Origin: Hymenobacter arizonensis
Lineage (GTDB): Bacteria > Bacteroidota > Bacteroidia > Cytophagales > Hymenobacteraceae
Direction: 5' to 3'
DNA length: 64,000 nucleotides
NCBI RefSeq assembly: GCF_900115775.1
Contig: NZ_FOXS01000003.1
Location: forward strand, 372,001 to 436,000
Part shown: one piece after another, positions 1 through 7,255 of the stretch
How positions within the stretch are numbered: position 1 is the stretch's first letter
How the letters are laid out: every line of letters begins with the position of its first letter
Program-made: the position numbers and the translations under genes
Notes under the pieces: generated by a model
Seen by the model: the letters and a program-made list of their open reading frames with translations, nothing else
What the model was told of the DNA's origin: nothing
The model's database searches: none

Positions 1-874
1 CAACGTAGTGGCCCTCTGCGCCGACCTCACCGGCTCGCTTAAGATGGACGCCTTCAAGAAGGACTTCCCCGAGCGTTTTTTCCAGGTGGGCATTGCCGAG
101 GCCAACATGATGGGCGTAGCCGCCGGCATGACCATTGGCGGCAAGATTCCCTTCACGGGCACCTTCGCCAACTTTAGCACCGGCCGCGTCTACGACCAGA
201 TTCGCCAGAGCATTGCTTACTCCGATAAGAACGTGAAAATCTGCGCCTCGCACGCCGGCCTCACGCTGGGCGAAGACGGTGCCACCCACCAGATTCTGGA
301 AGACCTGGGCATGATGAAAATGCTGCCCGGCATGACCGTCATCAACCCCTGCGACTACAACCAGACCAAAGCCGCCACCATCGCCATCGCCGACCACGAA
401 GGCCCGGTGTACCTACGCTTTGGCCGCCCCGTAGTGCCCAACTTCACGCCCGCCGACCAGAACTTTGTCATTGGCGAAGCCGTGATGCTGAACGAAGGCA
501 CCGACGTGAGCATCTTCGCCACCGGCCACCTCGTGTGGAAAGCCGTGCTGGCCGGCAAGCTCCTCGCCGAAAAAGGCATCAACGCCGAAATCATTAACAT
601 CCACACCATCAAGCCGCTCGACGCCCAAGCCATCCTGGCCTCGGCCCGCAAAACGCGCTGCGTAGTGACGGCCGAAGAGCACCAGATGAACGGCGGCCTC
701 GGCGACAGCATCGCCCAGCTGCTGGCCCGCGAGGAGCCCCTGCCCCTGGAGATGGTGGCCGTGAACGACAGCTTCGGCGAAAGCGCCACCCCCGACCAGC
801 TGATGGAGAAGTACAAGCTCAACGAAGCCGCCATTGTGGCTGCTGTGGAAGCGGTGATGAAGCGCCGGAAGTAA
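1..874 (+). CDS. Transketolase, C-terminal subunit (5' partial)
   Basis: This is the pyrimidine-binding and C-terminal half of a split transketolase, which with a separate N-terminal subunit would transfer two-carbon units in the pentose phosphate pathway using thiamine diphosphate. The window cuts the 5' end; the open frame runs from base 2. Visible signs are the FFQVGIAEANMMGVAAGM segment, whose Glu matches the ThDP-activating Glu of the family, then SHAGLTLGEDGATHQ, and a C-terminal domain with ATGHLVWKAV and the EEHQMNGGLGDSIAQ segment. The 288 residues seen are close to the usual length of about 310 for split C-terminal subunits, so little is missing. The N-terminal partner is expected just upstream, outside the window. 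DXP synthase shares the fold but is normally a single longer chain. Confidence 0.92.
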   Translation, partial: NVVALCADLTGSLKMDAFKKDFPERFFQVGIAEANMMGVAAGMTIGGKIPFTGTFANFSTGRVYDQIRQSIAYSDKNVKICASHAGLTLGEDGATHQILEDLGMMKMLPGMTVINPCDYNQTKAATIAIADHEGPVYLRFGRPVVPNFTPADQNFVIGEAVMLNEGTDVSIFATGHLVWKAVLAGKLLAEKGINAEIINIHTIKPLDAQAILASARKTRCVVTAEEHQMNGGLGDSIAQLLAREEPLPLEMVAVNDSFGESATPDQLMEKYKLNEAAIVAAVEAVMKRRK

Positions 875-896
875 ATAGCAGTTTTGTATTGATACT

Positions 897-928
897 AAAA
901 AAGCCCTGGCATCAGTCAGGGCTTTTTT
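897..928. terminator. Bidirectional intrinsic terminator
   Basis: An A6 run, GCCCTG, a short loop, CAGGGC and a T6 run form a hairpin that ends transcription in both directions. It lies 22 bp after the transketolase stop and 19 bp beyond the stop of the convergent membrane protein gene. Confidence 0.85.
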
Positions 929-947
929 AGTGCTTATATGGACGTTG

Positions 948-1595
948 CTACATCGGCTCAGCCAATAAGGCCGTCTCTTCGCTTCGCAGCTGCTTGGCTG
1001 CTTTAATGCCACGAAAAACCATTACACAGATAAAAAATCGAAGGAATATGCCTCCTATTCCTGGGGAGTTGCCGCTACCTATACCCATCGCAAACCCCGC
1101 TACGCCCTCCACTACCAGCAGCGCAAATGCCGCCGTGAAAGCGGGAGCCGAGCGCCGGTTATGGCCAAACCAACCAAGCGCTAAATAGATTACTCCTTCC
1201 ACGGCCGAGCCCCACCCAACGCCAATCTGTTGAAGAAAATCGACCTGGAACATATCGGCAATCAGCCCAATAATAACATTAAGCACCCCGACCACTAGCA
1301 GGGTATACCACGCCGCTTTGAGCTGCTCTATGGGGTGGGTGGCACTACCCGGAACGGGCTGCTTGTCTATCAATAATTGGAGTTGCTGAAGTCCTTGGCT
1401 GCGGACGAGCTGAGCCGTGACTACGCGACCATCGGGCAGGGGGTAACGGGTGCCATTGGGTTGGCTGTTTAAATTGGGCACCATGCCCAATGAATCTCCA
1501 TTGTATAGTATTTCAAACTTGCGAAAGAAAAGCCCCCATTTGGCCGTCAGGACTTCAGATTGGGCATCGTTTAGGTAGAAATTTTTAGAAGGCAT
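948..1595 (-). CDS. Hypothetical membrane protein
   Basis: A 215-residue protein that I do not recognise. Residues 1 to about 85 are hydrophilic and read like a small beta-rich domain (GTRYPLPDGRVVTAQLV). Residues about 90-200 hold three or four hydrophobic segments, starting AAWYTLLVVGVLNVIIGLIA, consistent with an integral membrane domain, and the C-terminus is short and polar. The ATG at 1593-1595 is the natural start. It converges on the transketolase gene and shares its bidirectional terminator. No catalytic motif is visible, so no function is proposed. Confidence 0.7.
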   Translation of the reverse strand: MPSKNFYLNDAQSEVLTAKWGLFFRKFEILYNGDSLGMVPNLNSQPNGTRYPLPDGRVVTAQLVRSQGLQQLQLLIDKQPVPGSATHPIEQLKAAWYTLLVVGVLNVIIGLIADMFQVDFLQQIGVGWGSAVEGVIYLALGWFGHNRRSAPAFTAAFALLVVEGVAGFAMGIGSGNSPGIGGIFLRFFICVMVFRGIKAAKQLRSEETALLAEPM

Positions 1596-1753
1596 CAGGA
1601 GCTTGGCGTGAATAAATGTGGCGTAAAAAATCTAGCTATAAAAATGAGGATTATTTCTCTATTGCCCAATTAAATTTCAGCCTGTTGGCTCCATTATATT
1701 ATGAGGCAAACAAAGATGCCGGTTTGGAATAGTAGAAGGCTGAAAATCTGCAC

Positions 1754-1790
1754 AAAAAAAGCTCCCTGGGAGTACCAGGAAGCTTTTTTA
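1754..1790. terminator. Intrinsic terminator hairpin
   Basis: An A-run, GCT.CCTGG, a short loop, CCAGG.AGC and a T6 run form a hairpin with a one-base bulge. It lies about 70 bp past the stop of the HPF-like gene on the minus strand. Confidence 0.75.
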
Positions 1791-1860
1791 TTTGGTTGCA
1801 GGACTGCCAAAGACAGTCGGCTTATTTAACCCAATAGGGTTGTATTGTTTTTCTCGACGA

Positions 1861-2157
1861 CTAGTCTACAAACTGCCGCTTCAGCTTTTCGCTGGCGTCG
1901 CGCAGGCCAGCGGCCCACGATGCACCTGTGCCTTCGGCAAACAGGTCTTTGCCGGGGATGCCCAAGCGCCAGCGCACTTGCTTGTTATTTTCGGGGTTGG
2001 TGCCTTCTTCGCGCAGGTACACGTCGGCGGCCACAATGTCTTTGCGGAAATGCATTACGCGGCGCAGCTCGCTTTCTACTTGCTGGAGCAGGGCGGGGCT
2101 CTCCGAGAAGCCCACGGTCTGCAGGTCCATTTTAATGTTATCGATGTTGTAGGTCAT
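1861..2157 (-). CDS. Short HPF / sigma-54 modulation (S30EA) family protein
   Basis: Likely ribosome hibernation factor that binds the 30S decoding region in stationary phase. The start is set at the ATG at 2155-2157 because the product then begins MTYNIDNIKMDLQTVGF, which fits the family; the frame continues upstream but that extension does not look like protein. At 98 residues it has the length of short HPF proteins, with no C-terminal dimerisation domain. The middle part (VYLREEGTNPENNKQVRWRL) fits the beta-strand core and the end (DASEKLKRQFVD) the second helix. The gene is monocistronic, with a terminator hairpin downstream. The family call rests on overall pattern and length, not on a single diagnostic motif. 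Confidence 0.75.
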   Translation of the reverse strand: MTYNIDNIKMDLQTVGFSESPALLQQVESELRRVMHFRKDIVAADVYLREEGTNPENNKQVRWRLGIPGKDLFAEGTGASWAAGLRDASEKLKRQFVD

Positions 2158-2512
2158 AGCGGAAAGGAAAAAAGTGAAAGAACCCCCAACCAGCAACTTG
2201 CCGGCAGTGGCCTTTTAAATACGGGAATAGCGGAAGGCGGTTATCGGGCGCAGGCCGCGCTAAGCTGAACAGGCGTGTGGCAACTCAATGAGCGGCACCT
2301 TCAGGGCTTGATGGGCAGCGACTTACTCTTGGCTTCAGGATATTCTCCCTTGGCGTTTGAAAGTTGGCTGGCCGTCATGTTGAGCTTCTCCAATTAGTGA
2401 GGCAGCTGACTCTACTGCTTCAATAAAGTTGGCTGTCATGCTTTCCATGGTCAGCATGGGAATTGGGTGAGGTCGGCTCTCAAATTGCTGCATTCAAGAA
2501 CGGCCTTACTCC
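2158..2512. other. Intergenic region, 355 bp, with small ORFs only
   Basis: No convincing gene. On the minus strand two short overlapping frames of about 25-40 codons lie between about 2310 and 2460 (one would read MTASQLSNAKGEYPEAK), too short to judge. Around 2380 a GTCATGTTGAGCTTCTCC segment resembles a decayed copy of the GTCATGCTGAGC-type repeat seen at 60392. The part near 2158 should hold the promoter of the HPF-like gene, but I see no clear core. Confidence 0.4.
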
Positions 2513-2878
2513 CTAAGCAGCTTCTATTCCTGATTGAGCAATCTGGATAGCCTGATAAAAAATGTAGGCATTCACCACCATGAAAAAGGCTGCCGGCAGG
2601 GATACCAAAAAGCTGTCTTTCACCTTGATTCTTACCAATACACCCAAAAACATTAGCGCCGCTAGGCCGCCCGAAGCAATTAATAGAATGGGGTTGCTTA
2701 TCAACCCAACGAGCAACCCCAACGCTCCAATTATTTCCAGAATAATGGTAAACGTTGCTACTCTCTCCAGTCCAAAGCGCTTGAACTCATTCTTCATGTG
2801 GGGAGATTTGAAATAAGAAACGGCATACCCCAAGAAAGAAAGGCTGGAAAAATAGATAAGCAGGTGGAGTAGGCTCAT
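2513..2878 (-). CDS. DoxX-like membrane protein
   Basis: Small integral membrane protein of about 121 residues with four hydrophobic segments, in the style of the DoxX/DoxX-like family. The start at 2878 gives MSLLHLLIYFSSLSFLGYA, a membrane segment beginning at once. The FGLERVATFTIILEIIGALGLLVG stretch (helix 2 with the conserved acidic residue and the GA.GLL pattern) is typical of these proteins. The gene starts only two bases after the stop of the upstream DoxX-like gene, so the pair is translationally linked. The two proteins may form a heteromer, which is an inference. Substrate and function are unknown. Confidence 0.72.
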   Translation of the reverse strand: MSLLHLLIYFSSLSFLGYAVSYFKSPHMKNEFKRFGLERVATFTIILEIIGALGLLVGLISNPILLIASGGLAALMFLGVLVRIKVKDSFLVSLPAAFFMVVNAYIFYQAIQIAQSGIEAA

Positions 2879-2880
2879 TA

Positions 2881-3225
2881 TTACAAAAGGTTGAGGGAGG
2901 CAGAAGCTATGTACACGCACAGCAAAAGCAGCACCAGCGACGGCACGCGTTTCGGCCAGGGGCTGTTTGCTTTAAAGTGGAAAAACTGGGCTGCCACCAT
3001 GAACAGGCCCATGAGCACGGCCGGAATGAGCACCAATGCCGGATACCAAATGCCAACCACCAGCAGGGTCGCCAACGCTACTTTGGTGGCACCCACCAAG
3101 CTGCGCGTTAAGTCAGACAAGCCGAAGTGGTTGAATTCTTTCACGACGTTATGGAAGCGAAACGTCCAGACAAACCACACGGAAACCGCGACAACTATTT
3201 GGGCAAGGGCGGAGAAGCTGTTCAT
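2881..3225 (-). CDS. DoxX-like membrane protein
   Basis: A 114-residue protein with about four hydrophobic segments, the first gene of a two-gene unit with the DoxX-like gene that follows two bases later. It opens with MNSFSALAQIVVAVSVWFVW. The segment FNHFGLSDLTRSLVGATKVALATLLVVG has the same layout as the FGL...A segment of its neighbour, so the two look like diverged relatives. I infer a shared membrane role and cannot name the substrate. Confidence 0.7.
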   Translation of the reverse strand: MNSFSALAQIVVAVSVWFVWTFRFHNVVKEFNHFGLSDLTRSLVGATKVALATLLVVGIWYPALVLIPAVLMGLFMVAAQFFHFKANSPWPKRVPSLVLLLLCVYIASASLNLL

Positions 3226-3412
3226 AAGGCAGGCTGGTTAATGGATGATTGCAGTTTCAGAGCGAGCGGCAACGGGCCAACAACGACGGTACTGCTTTGA
3301 TAAGCCCGGCAATGGCGACAATGTTATCGCCTTAGCTTTCGCGCAGTTGGGAGCTTTGCCGAATGGGAGCGGGGGAGGCCGAAAATTTCTCCCGTTGCAT
3401 TAAACGCGGCTG

Positions 3413-3420
3413 TTACTTTG
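3413..3420 (+). promoter_or_regulatory. Candidate -7 element of the ECF sigma operon
   Basis: TTACTTTG matches the Bacteroidota -7 consensus TAnnTTTG at 7 of 8 positions, counting the two free bases. It covers the first possible TTG codon of the sigma gene (3418), so if transcription starts just downstream, that codon cannot be the start and the TTG at 3466 is preferred. No clear -33 element is visible. Confidence 0.4.
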
Positions 3421-3465
3421 CCATCCAACCCCCGACTTTGCCGCCCTGGCGAACTCCCGTGCCGT

Positions 3466-4014
3466 TTGGAAGACCACGAAATCCTTCTCAAGTTCCAAGA
3501 CCCCGCCAGCCGCAACCTGGCGTTCAACCAGCTCGTGCGCAAGTACCAGAGCAAGGTGTACTGGCACGTACGCAAGATGGTGGTGGACCACGACGACGCC
3601 GACGACCTCACCCAGGACGTGTTTGTGAAGGTGTGGAAGCACCTGGAGAATTTCCGGCAGGACGCCCAACTCTTCACCTGGATTTACCGCATCGCTACCA
3701 ACGAATGCTTGAACTTCCTGAGCAGCAAGCGACGCAAGTTTCTGCTGCCGCTCACGGATGTGGGCGCCGAGCTGGCTGCCAAAATGGAAGCCGACCCGGC
3801 CCTGGCCGGCGATGAAATCGAGCTCAAGCTGCAAAAAGCCATCCTGACCCTACCCGACAAGCAGCGCCTCGTGTTCAACCTGCGCTACTACGACGAGATG
3901 CCCTACGAGCAGATGGCCGAAGTAACGGGCACCAGCGTAGGCGCGTTGAAAGCCAGCTACCACCACGCCGTGAAAAAAGTGGAAGAATACGTCACGCGCC
4001 ACACCGCCGATTAA
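3466..4014 (+). CDS. ECF-type RNA polymerase sigma-70 factor
   Basis: Redirects RNA polymerase to a stress regulon. The start is placed at TTG 3466 (MEDHEILLKFQD) because the 16 codons upstream are proline-rich and overlap a likely promoter core. Region 2 is clear: FNQLVRKYQSKVYWHVRKMV, then DDADDLTQDVFVKVWKHLENF and the -10 recognition part FTWIYRIATNECLNFL. Region 4 follows (ILTLPDKQRLVFNLRYYDEM, then YEQMAEVTGTSVGALKASYH), a helix-turn-helix reading the -35 region. The length of 182 residues is normal for the family. It leads an operon with an anti-sigma-like membrane protein (63 bp later) and a CpxP-like periplasmic protein, which suggests an envelope-stress circuit. Confidence 0.93.
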   Translation: MEDHEILLKFQDPASRNLAFNQLVRKYQSKVYWHVRKMVVDHDDADDLTQDVFVKVWKHLENFRQDAQLFTWIYRIATNECLNFLSSKRRKFLLPLTDVGAELAAKMEADPALAGDEIELKLQKAILTLPDKQRLVFNLRYYDEMPYEQMAEVTGTSVGALKASYHHAVKKVEEYVTRHTAD

Positions 4015-4077
4015 CTAAAACACACAATTTTTTACCGGCTGATTTAAACGCTGGCCCCGATTCTCCATCCAACTGCC

Positions 4078-4545
4078 ATGAAAACGCCCTTCAAGCTAGA
4101 CGCGCACCCTCGGCGGACCCACCCGCCGCTGAGCAGCCCGCCCGCTGGCTATTTCGACCAGCTTCCGGCGCAGGTAATGGCCCGGCTGCCCCGTGCCGAC
4201 GCGCCAGAATCGGCCGCGGGCTGGCGCTGGCTGGCGCTGCTGTCGCCGGCGTTGCGCACCGGCCTGGCCTCGGTGGCGGTACTGGGCGGCTTTGCAGTTT
4301 CGTTCTTCCTGAGCGGTCCCCCGGCAGTCAGCCCCGCGGTGGCGTCGGCAGCTTCCCTCGATGCGGTGCCGCATACCGAGCTCATTGCCTATTTGCTCAC
4401 CAGTGGAGCCCGCGTCGAAAGCTCCGACCTGGCCGCGCTCACCGACGCCAACCCCGGCATTGCCAAGCAGTTCTTGGCGGCCACCGACGCCGAGCTAACA
4501 GAAGCGCTAGATGCCCAGCCCTCCGAAGACCTCCTTTATTTATAA
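4078..4545 (+). CDS. Putative anti-sigma factor, single-span membrane protein
   Basis: A 155-residue protein directly after an ECF sigma gene. The N-terminal 60 residues contain PPAGYFDQLPAQVMARLP, a pattern I associate with Bacteroidota proteins encoded next to ECF sigmas. One transmembrane segment follows (about residues 62-80, LRTGLASVAVLGGFAVSFFL), then a region of about 75 residues, presumably periplasmic, ending LLYL. No zinc-binding HxxxCxxC motif of the ZAS class is present. Its role as anti-sigma factor is inferred from position, topology and the downstream CpxP-like gene, which starts 13 bp after its stop. Confidence 0.6.
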   Translation: MKTPFKLDAHPRRTHPPLSSPPAGYFDQLPAQVMARLPRADAPESAAGWRWLALLSPALRTGLASVAVLGGFAVSFFLSGPPAVSPAVASAASLDAVPHTELIAYLLTSGARVESSDLAALTDANPGIAKQFLAATDAELTEALDAQPSEDLLYL

Positions 4546-4558
4546 TGTCCTGACTATC

Positions 4559-5047
4559 ATGTCTTATTGCTCCTCTGTGTTTCGATTGCTTGGCCTGCTG
4601 GCATTGTTGCTGGCGTTGGCCCCTGACGCCGCTGCCCAAGGCGGCCGGCGCGGTGGCCAGCGCCTAGGGCAGCTCGAAAACGCCAAAATTGCCTTCATCA
4701 CCAACCGCGTCTCCCTGACCCAGGACCAGGCCCAGAAGTTCTGGCCGGTCTACAACGAGTTCTCGACCCGCCGGCGCGAGCTCAACCGCAGCAGCCGAGT
4801 GCTGCGCCGCGACGTGTCGGAAAACATGAGCGACCAGCAAATCCGCGACAACCTCAACCAGTCCTTCGCCCTGCGCCAGCAGGAGCTGAACCTGGAGAAA
4901 GAATATTTCGAGAAATTTCAAAAAGTCATTTCGCTTCGGCAGGTGGCCCAGCTGTTTGTGGCCGAGCGCGACTTCACCCGAGAGGTCATCAAACGCGTAT
5001 CGGGAGCGCCCGGGCAGGCGAGCCAGGCCATTCCGGGCGACGACTAA
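4559..5047 (+). CDS. Periplasmic Spy/CpxP-like sensor protein
   Basis: A secreted helical protein of 162 residues. The ATG at 4559 gives a clean signal peptide (LLGLLALLLALAPDAAAQ, cleavage after AAAQ). The mature part has the LTQDQAQKFWPVYNEF motif, which corresponds to the LTxxQ repeat of Spy/CpxP-type chaperones, then long charged helices (DNLNQSFALRQQELNLEKEY). It closes the sigma/anti-sigma operon, so it probably tunes that circuit by sensing misfolded or stressed envelope proteins; this is inference from context. A short Gly/Arg stretch (GGRRGGQRLG) follows the signal peptide. Confidence 0.72.
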   Translation: MSYCSSVFRLLGLLALLLALAPDAAAQGGRRGGQRLGQLENAKIAFITNRVSLTQDQAQKFWPVYNEFSTRRRELNRSSRVLRRDVSENMSDQQIRDNLNQSFALRQQELNLEKEYFEKFQKVISLRQVAQLFVAERDFTREVIKRVSGAPGQASQAIPGDD

Positions 5048-5174
5048 ACCCGCCCGGTAGACCCTTTTGTGCTGGCTCATGTTGTCGAGGCCGCTGCCCC
5101 CGCAGCGGCCTCGTTATTTTTGCGGAATAATCAAAACGAGAGGCCAGTGGTTGCAAAGCCCCACCGAAAGCCGT

Positions 5175-5204
5175 CTGTCATCCTTCGCAAGCTCAGGATG
5201 ACAG
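5175..5204. repeat. Short hairpin of the TGTCAT...ATGACA class
   Basis: CTGTCATCCT and AGGATGACAG form a perfect 10-bp stem around a 10-base loop. The outer TGTCAT/ATGACA ends match those of the much larger hairpin at 60392-60484, so the two belong to one loose family. Confidence 0.7.
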
Positions 5205-5248
5205 CAGCAAGTAGGTGCGCACAGCAACAAAATCCGTGAAATCTGCTA

Positions 5249-5267
5249 AATCTGATAAATCCGTGGT
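5249..5267. repeat. Simple repeat copy shared with the rqcH coding region
   Basis: This 19-bp segment matches 18337-18355 inside the RqcH gene at 17 of 19 positions. It is the 3' part of a run of AAATCYG-type units from about 5230, which in the aminotransferase frame reads as Lys-Ser-rich codons. Confidence 0.6.
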
Positions 5268-6477
5268 CCTGACACCCCGCCAATTATTCTTGCGCCACCA
5301 GGCCCAAACCTCCGACTTTCCGCTGCTGCTGGAAATCGAACGGGCCGAAGGCGTGTACATGTACGCCCCCGACGGCCGCCGCTACCTCGACCTGATTTCG
5401 GGCATCGGCGTGAGCAACGTGGGCCACCGCCACCCGCACGTGCTGGCCGGCATTCAGGCCCAACTCGACAAATACCTGCACCTGATGGTGTACGGCGAGC
5501 TGGTGCAAGCCGTGCCCGCCCAGCTGGCCGAGGCCATCCACAGAACATTGCCTGCCCACCTCGATTCGGTGTTCTTCACCAACTCCGGTACCGAGGCTAT
5601 TGAAGGCGCCCTCAAGCTGGCCAAACGCCACACCGGCCGCACCGAGCTTATTTCCTGCCTCAACGCCTACCACGGCTCCACGCACGGCGCCCTGTCCATC
5701 ACAGGTTCTGAGGGCTTTAAAAATAGCTTCCGGCCGTTGCTGCCCGATGTGCGCCACATTCGTCACAACGACTTCTCGGACCTATACCTCATCACCGAGC
5801 GCACGGCCGCTGTGGTCATCGAAACGGTGCAAGGCGAAGCCGGCGTGCGTGTGCCTTCGCCTTACTACCTGCCCGCCCTGCGCCGTCGTTGCCGGGAAGT
5901 GGGCGCTCTGCTCATCCTCGACGAAATTCAGTGCGGCTACGGGCGCACCGGCACCATGTGGGCTTTCGAGCAGTTCGGTATCGAGCCCGATATTCTGGTC
6001 TGTGCCAAGGGCATGGGCGGCGGCATGCCCATCGGTGCCTTTATTTCCAGCACGGAAATCATGAGCGGTTTCAAAACCAACCCGATTTTGGGGCACTGCA
6101 CCACCTTTGGTGGGCACCCGGTGAGCTGCGCGGCGGCGCTCGCCACCCTGCAGGTGGTGCAGCAGGAAAACCTGGTGGCGGGCGTAGCCGAGAAAGCCGC
6201 TCGGTTTCGGGCGCAGCTGCGGCACCCGGCCATTCGGGCGGTGCGGGGCTGTGGCCTGCTCATGGCCGTGGAGTTCGAGTCCTTCGCCGTGCTCAAGCCC
6301 ATCATCGACCACGCCCTGGCGCACGAAGGCGTCCTGACCGATTGGTTTTTGTTCTGCGATAATTCCCTGCGCCTGGCCCCGCCGCTCATCATCACCGATG
6401 CCGAGATTGACGAAGCCTGCGCAGCCCTGCTCCGGGCCATAGAGCACGTGGTGGGCGCGGGGCAGGAGAAGGCTTAA
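5263..6477 (+). CDS. Class III PLP aminotransferase (aspartate aminotransferase family)
   Basis: Fold-type I PLP enzyme of the acetylornithine/ornithine/GABA aminotransferase class; the substrate cannot be told from sequence. Visible are FFTNSGTEAIEGALKLAKR (phosphate-binding loop), the AYHGSTHGALS segment, LILDEIQCGYGRTG (Asp holding the pyridine nitrogen) and CAKGMGGGMPIGAF with the Schiff-base Lys at residue 249. Length is about 404. The GTG at 5263 yields MVLTPRQLFLRHQAQTSDF, which I judge the ancestral start. An alternative GTG at 5215 would add 16 residues rich in Lys and Ser encoded by a simple repeat that directly follows a hairpin element. A 28-bp perfect hairpin terminates the gene. 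Confidence 0.88.
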   Translation: MVLTPRQLFLRHQAQTSDFPLLLEIERAEGVYMYAPDGRRYLDLISGIGVSNVGHRHPHVLAGIQAQLDKYLHLMVYGELVQAVPAQLAEAIHRTLPAHLDSVFFTNSGTEAIEGALKLAKRHTGRTELISCLNAYHGSTHGALSITGSEGFKNSFRPLLPDVRHIRHNDFSDLYLITERTAAVVIETVQGEAGVRVPSPYYLPALRRRCREVGALLILDEIQCGYGRTGTMWAFEQFGIEPDILVCAKGMGGGMPIGAFISSTEIMSGFKTNPILGHCTTFGGHPVSCAAALATLQVVQQENLVAGVAEKAARFRAQLRHPAIRAVRGCGLLMAVEFESFAVLKPIIDHALAHEGVLTDWFLFCDNSLRLAPPLIITDAEIDEACAALLRAIEHVVGAGQEKA

Positions 6478-6488
6478 ACCTAGGGCAG

Positions 6489-6548
6489 AAAGGAGCGGCC
6501 CCGCGGGGGCAACCCACTTCTGGGTTGCCCCCGCGGGGCCGCTCCTTT
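6489..6548. terminator. 28-bp perfect hairpin between convergent genes
   Basis: The arms at 6489-6516 and 6521-6548 are perfect reverse complements of 28 bp with a CTTC loop; the outer ends are AAAGGAGC and GCTCCTTTT. It sits 12 bp after the aminotransferase stop and 16 bp beyond the TerB-like stop, so it can terminate both. Its size and extreme GC content also fit a dispersed palindromic repeat. Confidence 0.75.
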
Positions 6549-6563
6549 TCAGTCGTGCTGCAG

Positions 6564-7022
6564 CTACACGGCGATGTTGGGGCGAGGCAACTCGTTATAG
6601 TTTAAAAAGCTAGTGCTTTCCTCTTTAATTCTTTCGCGCGGAACCCCGTCTTTCACGCCTTGGGAGATTTTGCGTACCAGCACGCCTACAATGGCTTTGC
6701 GGAAACCGAGCTTTTCGGCCATCATGATGCAGAAGTCCATTTCGGTTTCGTCCACCACACCGTCGGCGAGCATCATGTCGACAAGATCAAAAATCTGGTC
6801 AAACCGTTCGGAATCGTTGCTGGGCAACTCGGTGCTGGCCCCTTTGGCCCCGGACACCAGCGCCTGCACCTCCGATGAGCTAATGCCGTTTTTCTTGCCT
6901 ACCGCCACAATGAAGTTCATTTCCCGGGCGTCGATGTGGCCGTCGGCTTTTGCCAGGGCCGCAAGATTCAGCAAATGGCCTTTGATTTTCTTGGCCTGCT
7001 CATTTTCGAAGAAACCGAACAT
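6564..7022 (-). CDS. TerB-like acidic helical protein
   Basis: A 152-residue soluble helical protein resembling the TerB/DjlA N-terminal fold. The first repeat HLLNLAALAKADGHIDAREMNFI and the second LVDMMLADGVVDETEMDFCIMM share the pattern A.ADG.(I/V)D..E, which is the signature of TerB-like domains and resembles a metal-binding acidic loop. No TerC, TerD or other tellurite-resistance genes are nearby, so a resistance role is not supported; a stress-linked or regulatory role is possible. It converges on the aminotransferase and lies divergent to pfkA. Confidence 0.7.
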   Translation of the reverse strand: MFGFFENEQAKKIKGHLLNLAALAKADGHIDAREMNFIVAVGKKNGISSSEVQALVSGAKGASTELPSNDSERFDQIFDLVDMMLADGVVDETEMDFCIMMAEKLGFRKAIVGVLVRKISQGVKDGVPRERIKEESTSFLNYNELPRPNIAV

Positions 7023-7255
7023 ATAACGTGGGAATTAAGTGGTGAGAAATGAGTTAGCGGCTGCAGGGCCGATTGAAAAGGTAAGGTAGCCGGAAAATCA
7101 GCGAGTTGCTACTAGCCCCCTACGCTAAATATAAAAAAAAGATAACCGCCTTCCGACAGCATTTCGCTAGGCAGGCACGAGGGTTTGTTTTCCTTTCGCC
7201 AACTTTGCGGGGTTTGGGCGCCATTCACGTGCCCACTTGTTTCCAGAAAGTTCAG

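Noticed and set aside
6564..7022. Tellurite resistance cluster
   Set aside because: The TerB-like fold alone is not evidence; no terC, terD, terE or terZ is nearby.
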